This document shows, one piece after another, positions 6,687 through 6,742 of a DNA stretch of 6,742 nucleotides. A program made the translations under genes and the position numbers. How positions within the stretch are numbered: position 1 is the stretch's first letter; each line of letters opens with the position of its first letter. The notes below the pieces were generated by a model that made no database searches, had not been told where the DNA came from, and was given only the letters and a program-made list of their open reading frames with translations. The stretch is from Nitrosospira multiformis (lineage in GTDB: Bacteria; Pseudomonadota; Gammaproteobacteria; Burkholderiales; UBA11063), in assembly GCA_020726205.1 (NCBI GenBank), contig DYTA01000063.1, forward strand, positions 1 through 6,742. Direction: 5' to 3'.

Positions 6687-6742
6687 TTTACATAAATCTT
6701 TTTAATATAGTATTGAGAATTATCATATAGGACAGAATCATC
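6687..6742 (+). other. Tail after the hyd operon, no gene recognised
   Basis: These 56 AT-rich bases contain no convincing hairpin terminator for the hyd transcript. An AGGA at 6729-6732 is placed so that a start codon just beyond the window edge would have a good ribosome-binding site. Whether a co-transcribed or separate gene begins there cannot be seen. Confidence 0.4.

Noticed and set aside
6711..6726. Fur-box-like TTGAGAATTATCAT downstream of the protease gene
   Set aside because: Only one half-site (ATTATCA) is good; the other half is misplaced by three bases, and the downstream gene is not visible.

Overview
The window is a hydrogenase locus, with all genes on the + strand. It holds the end of a NiFe-hydrogenase maturation operon (hypD, cut by the left edge, then hypE). 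A strong rho-independent terminator and an AT-rich gap of about 260 bases follow. Next comes a complete five-gene operon for a four-subunit, cytosolic, pyridine-nucleotide-linked NiFe hydrogenase of the group 3b (sulfhydrogenase / HydBGDA) type plus a maturation protease. The DNA is clearly AT-rich, with A/T-ending codons throughout. The HypD C-terminus and the group 3b subunits look bacterial. A low-GC proteobacterium, perhaps a gammaproteobacterium, is my best guess, but taxonomy cannot be settled from this window alone.

Layout: 1-854 hypD (3' part); 856-1872 hypE; 1887-1918 terminator; 1919-2132 regulatory gap with an extended -10 promoter and an inverted repeat that overlaps the expected -35 region; 2133-3230 hydB (beta, Fe-S electron transfer); 3242-4099 hydG (gamma, FAD/NAD(P) and [2Fe-2S]); 4101-4901 hydD (delta, NiFe small subunit); 4905-6206 hydA (alpha, NiFe catalytic large subunit); 6207-6686 hydrogenase maturation endopeptidase; 6687-6742 tail with no recognisable gene.

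How the genes work together: HypD and HypE belong to the general pathway that builds the Fe(CN)2CO group. HypE makes the thiocyanate carrying the cyanide, and HypD is the scaffold where the iron centre is assembled. After nickel insertion into HydA, the protease encoded next to hydA should clip the short C-terminal tail after His424, locking in the active site. In the mature enzyme electrons would pass between NiFe (HydA), Fe-S clusters in HydD, further clusters in HydB, and [2Fe-2S]/FAD in HydG, to or from NAD(P)(H). The order beta-gamma-delta-alpha matches the classic hydBGDA operons.

The locus is recognisable rather than a new system. The points most worth a second look are the candidate operator at the hyd promoter, the sharp Arg codon-usage difference between structural and maturation genes, the very short predicted HydA tail, and the Ser in place of Asn in the protease N-terminal motif.
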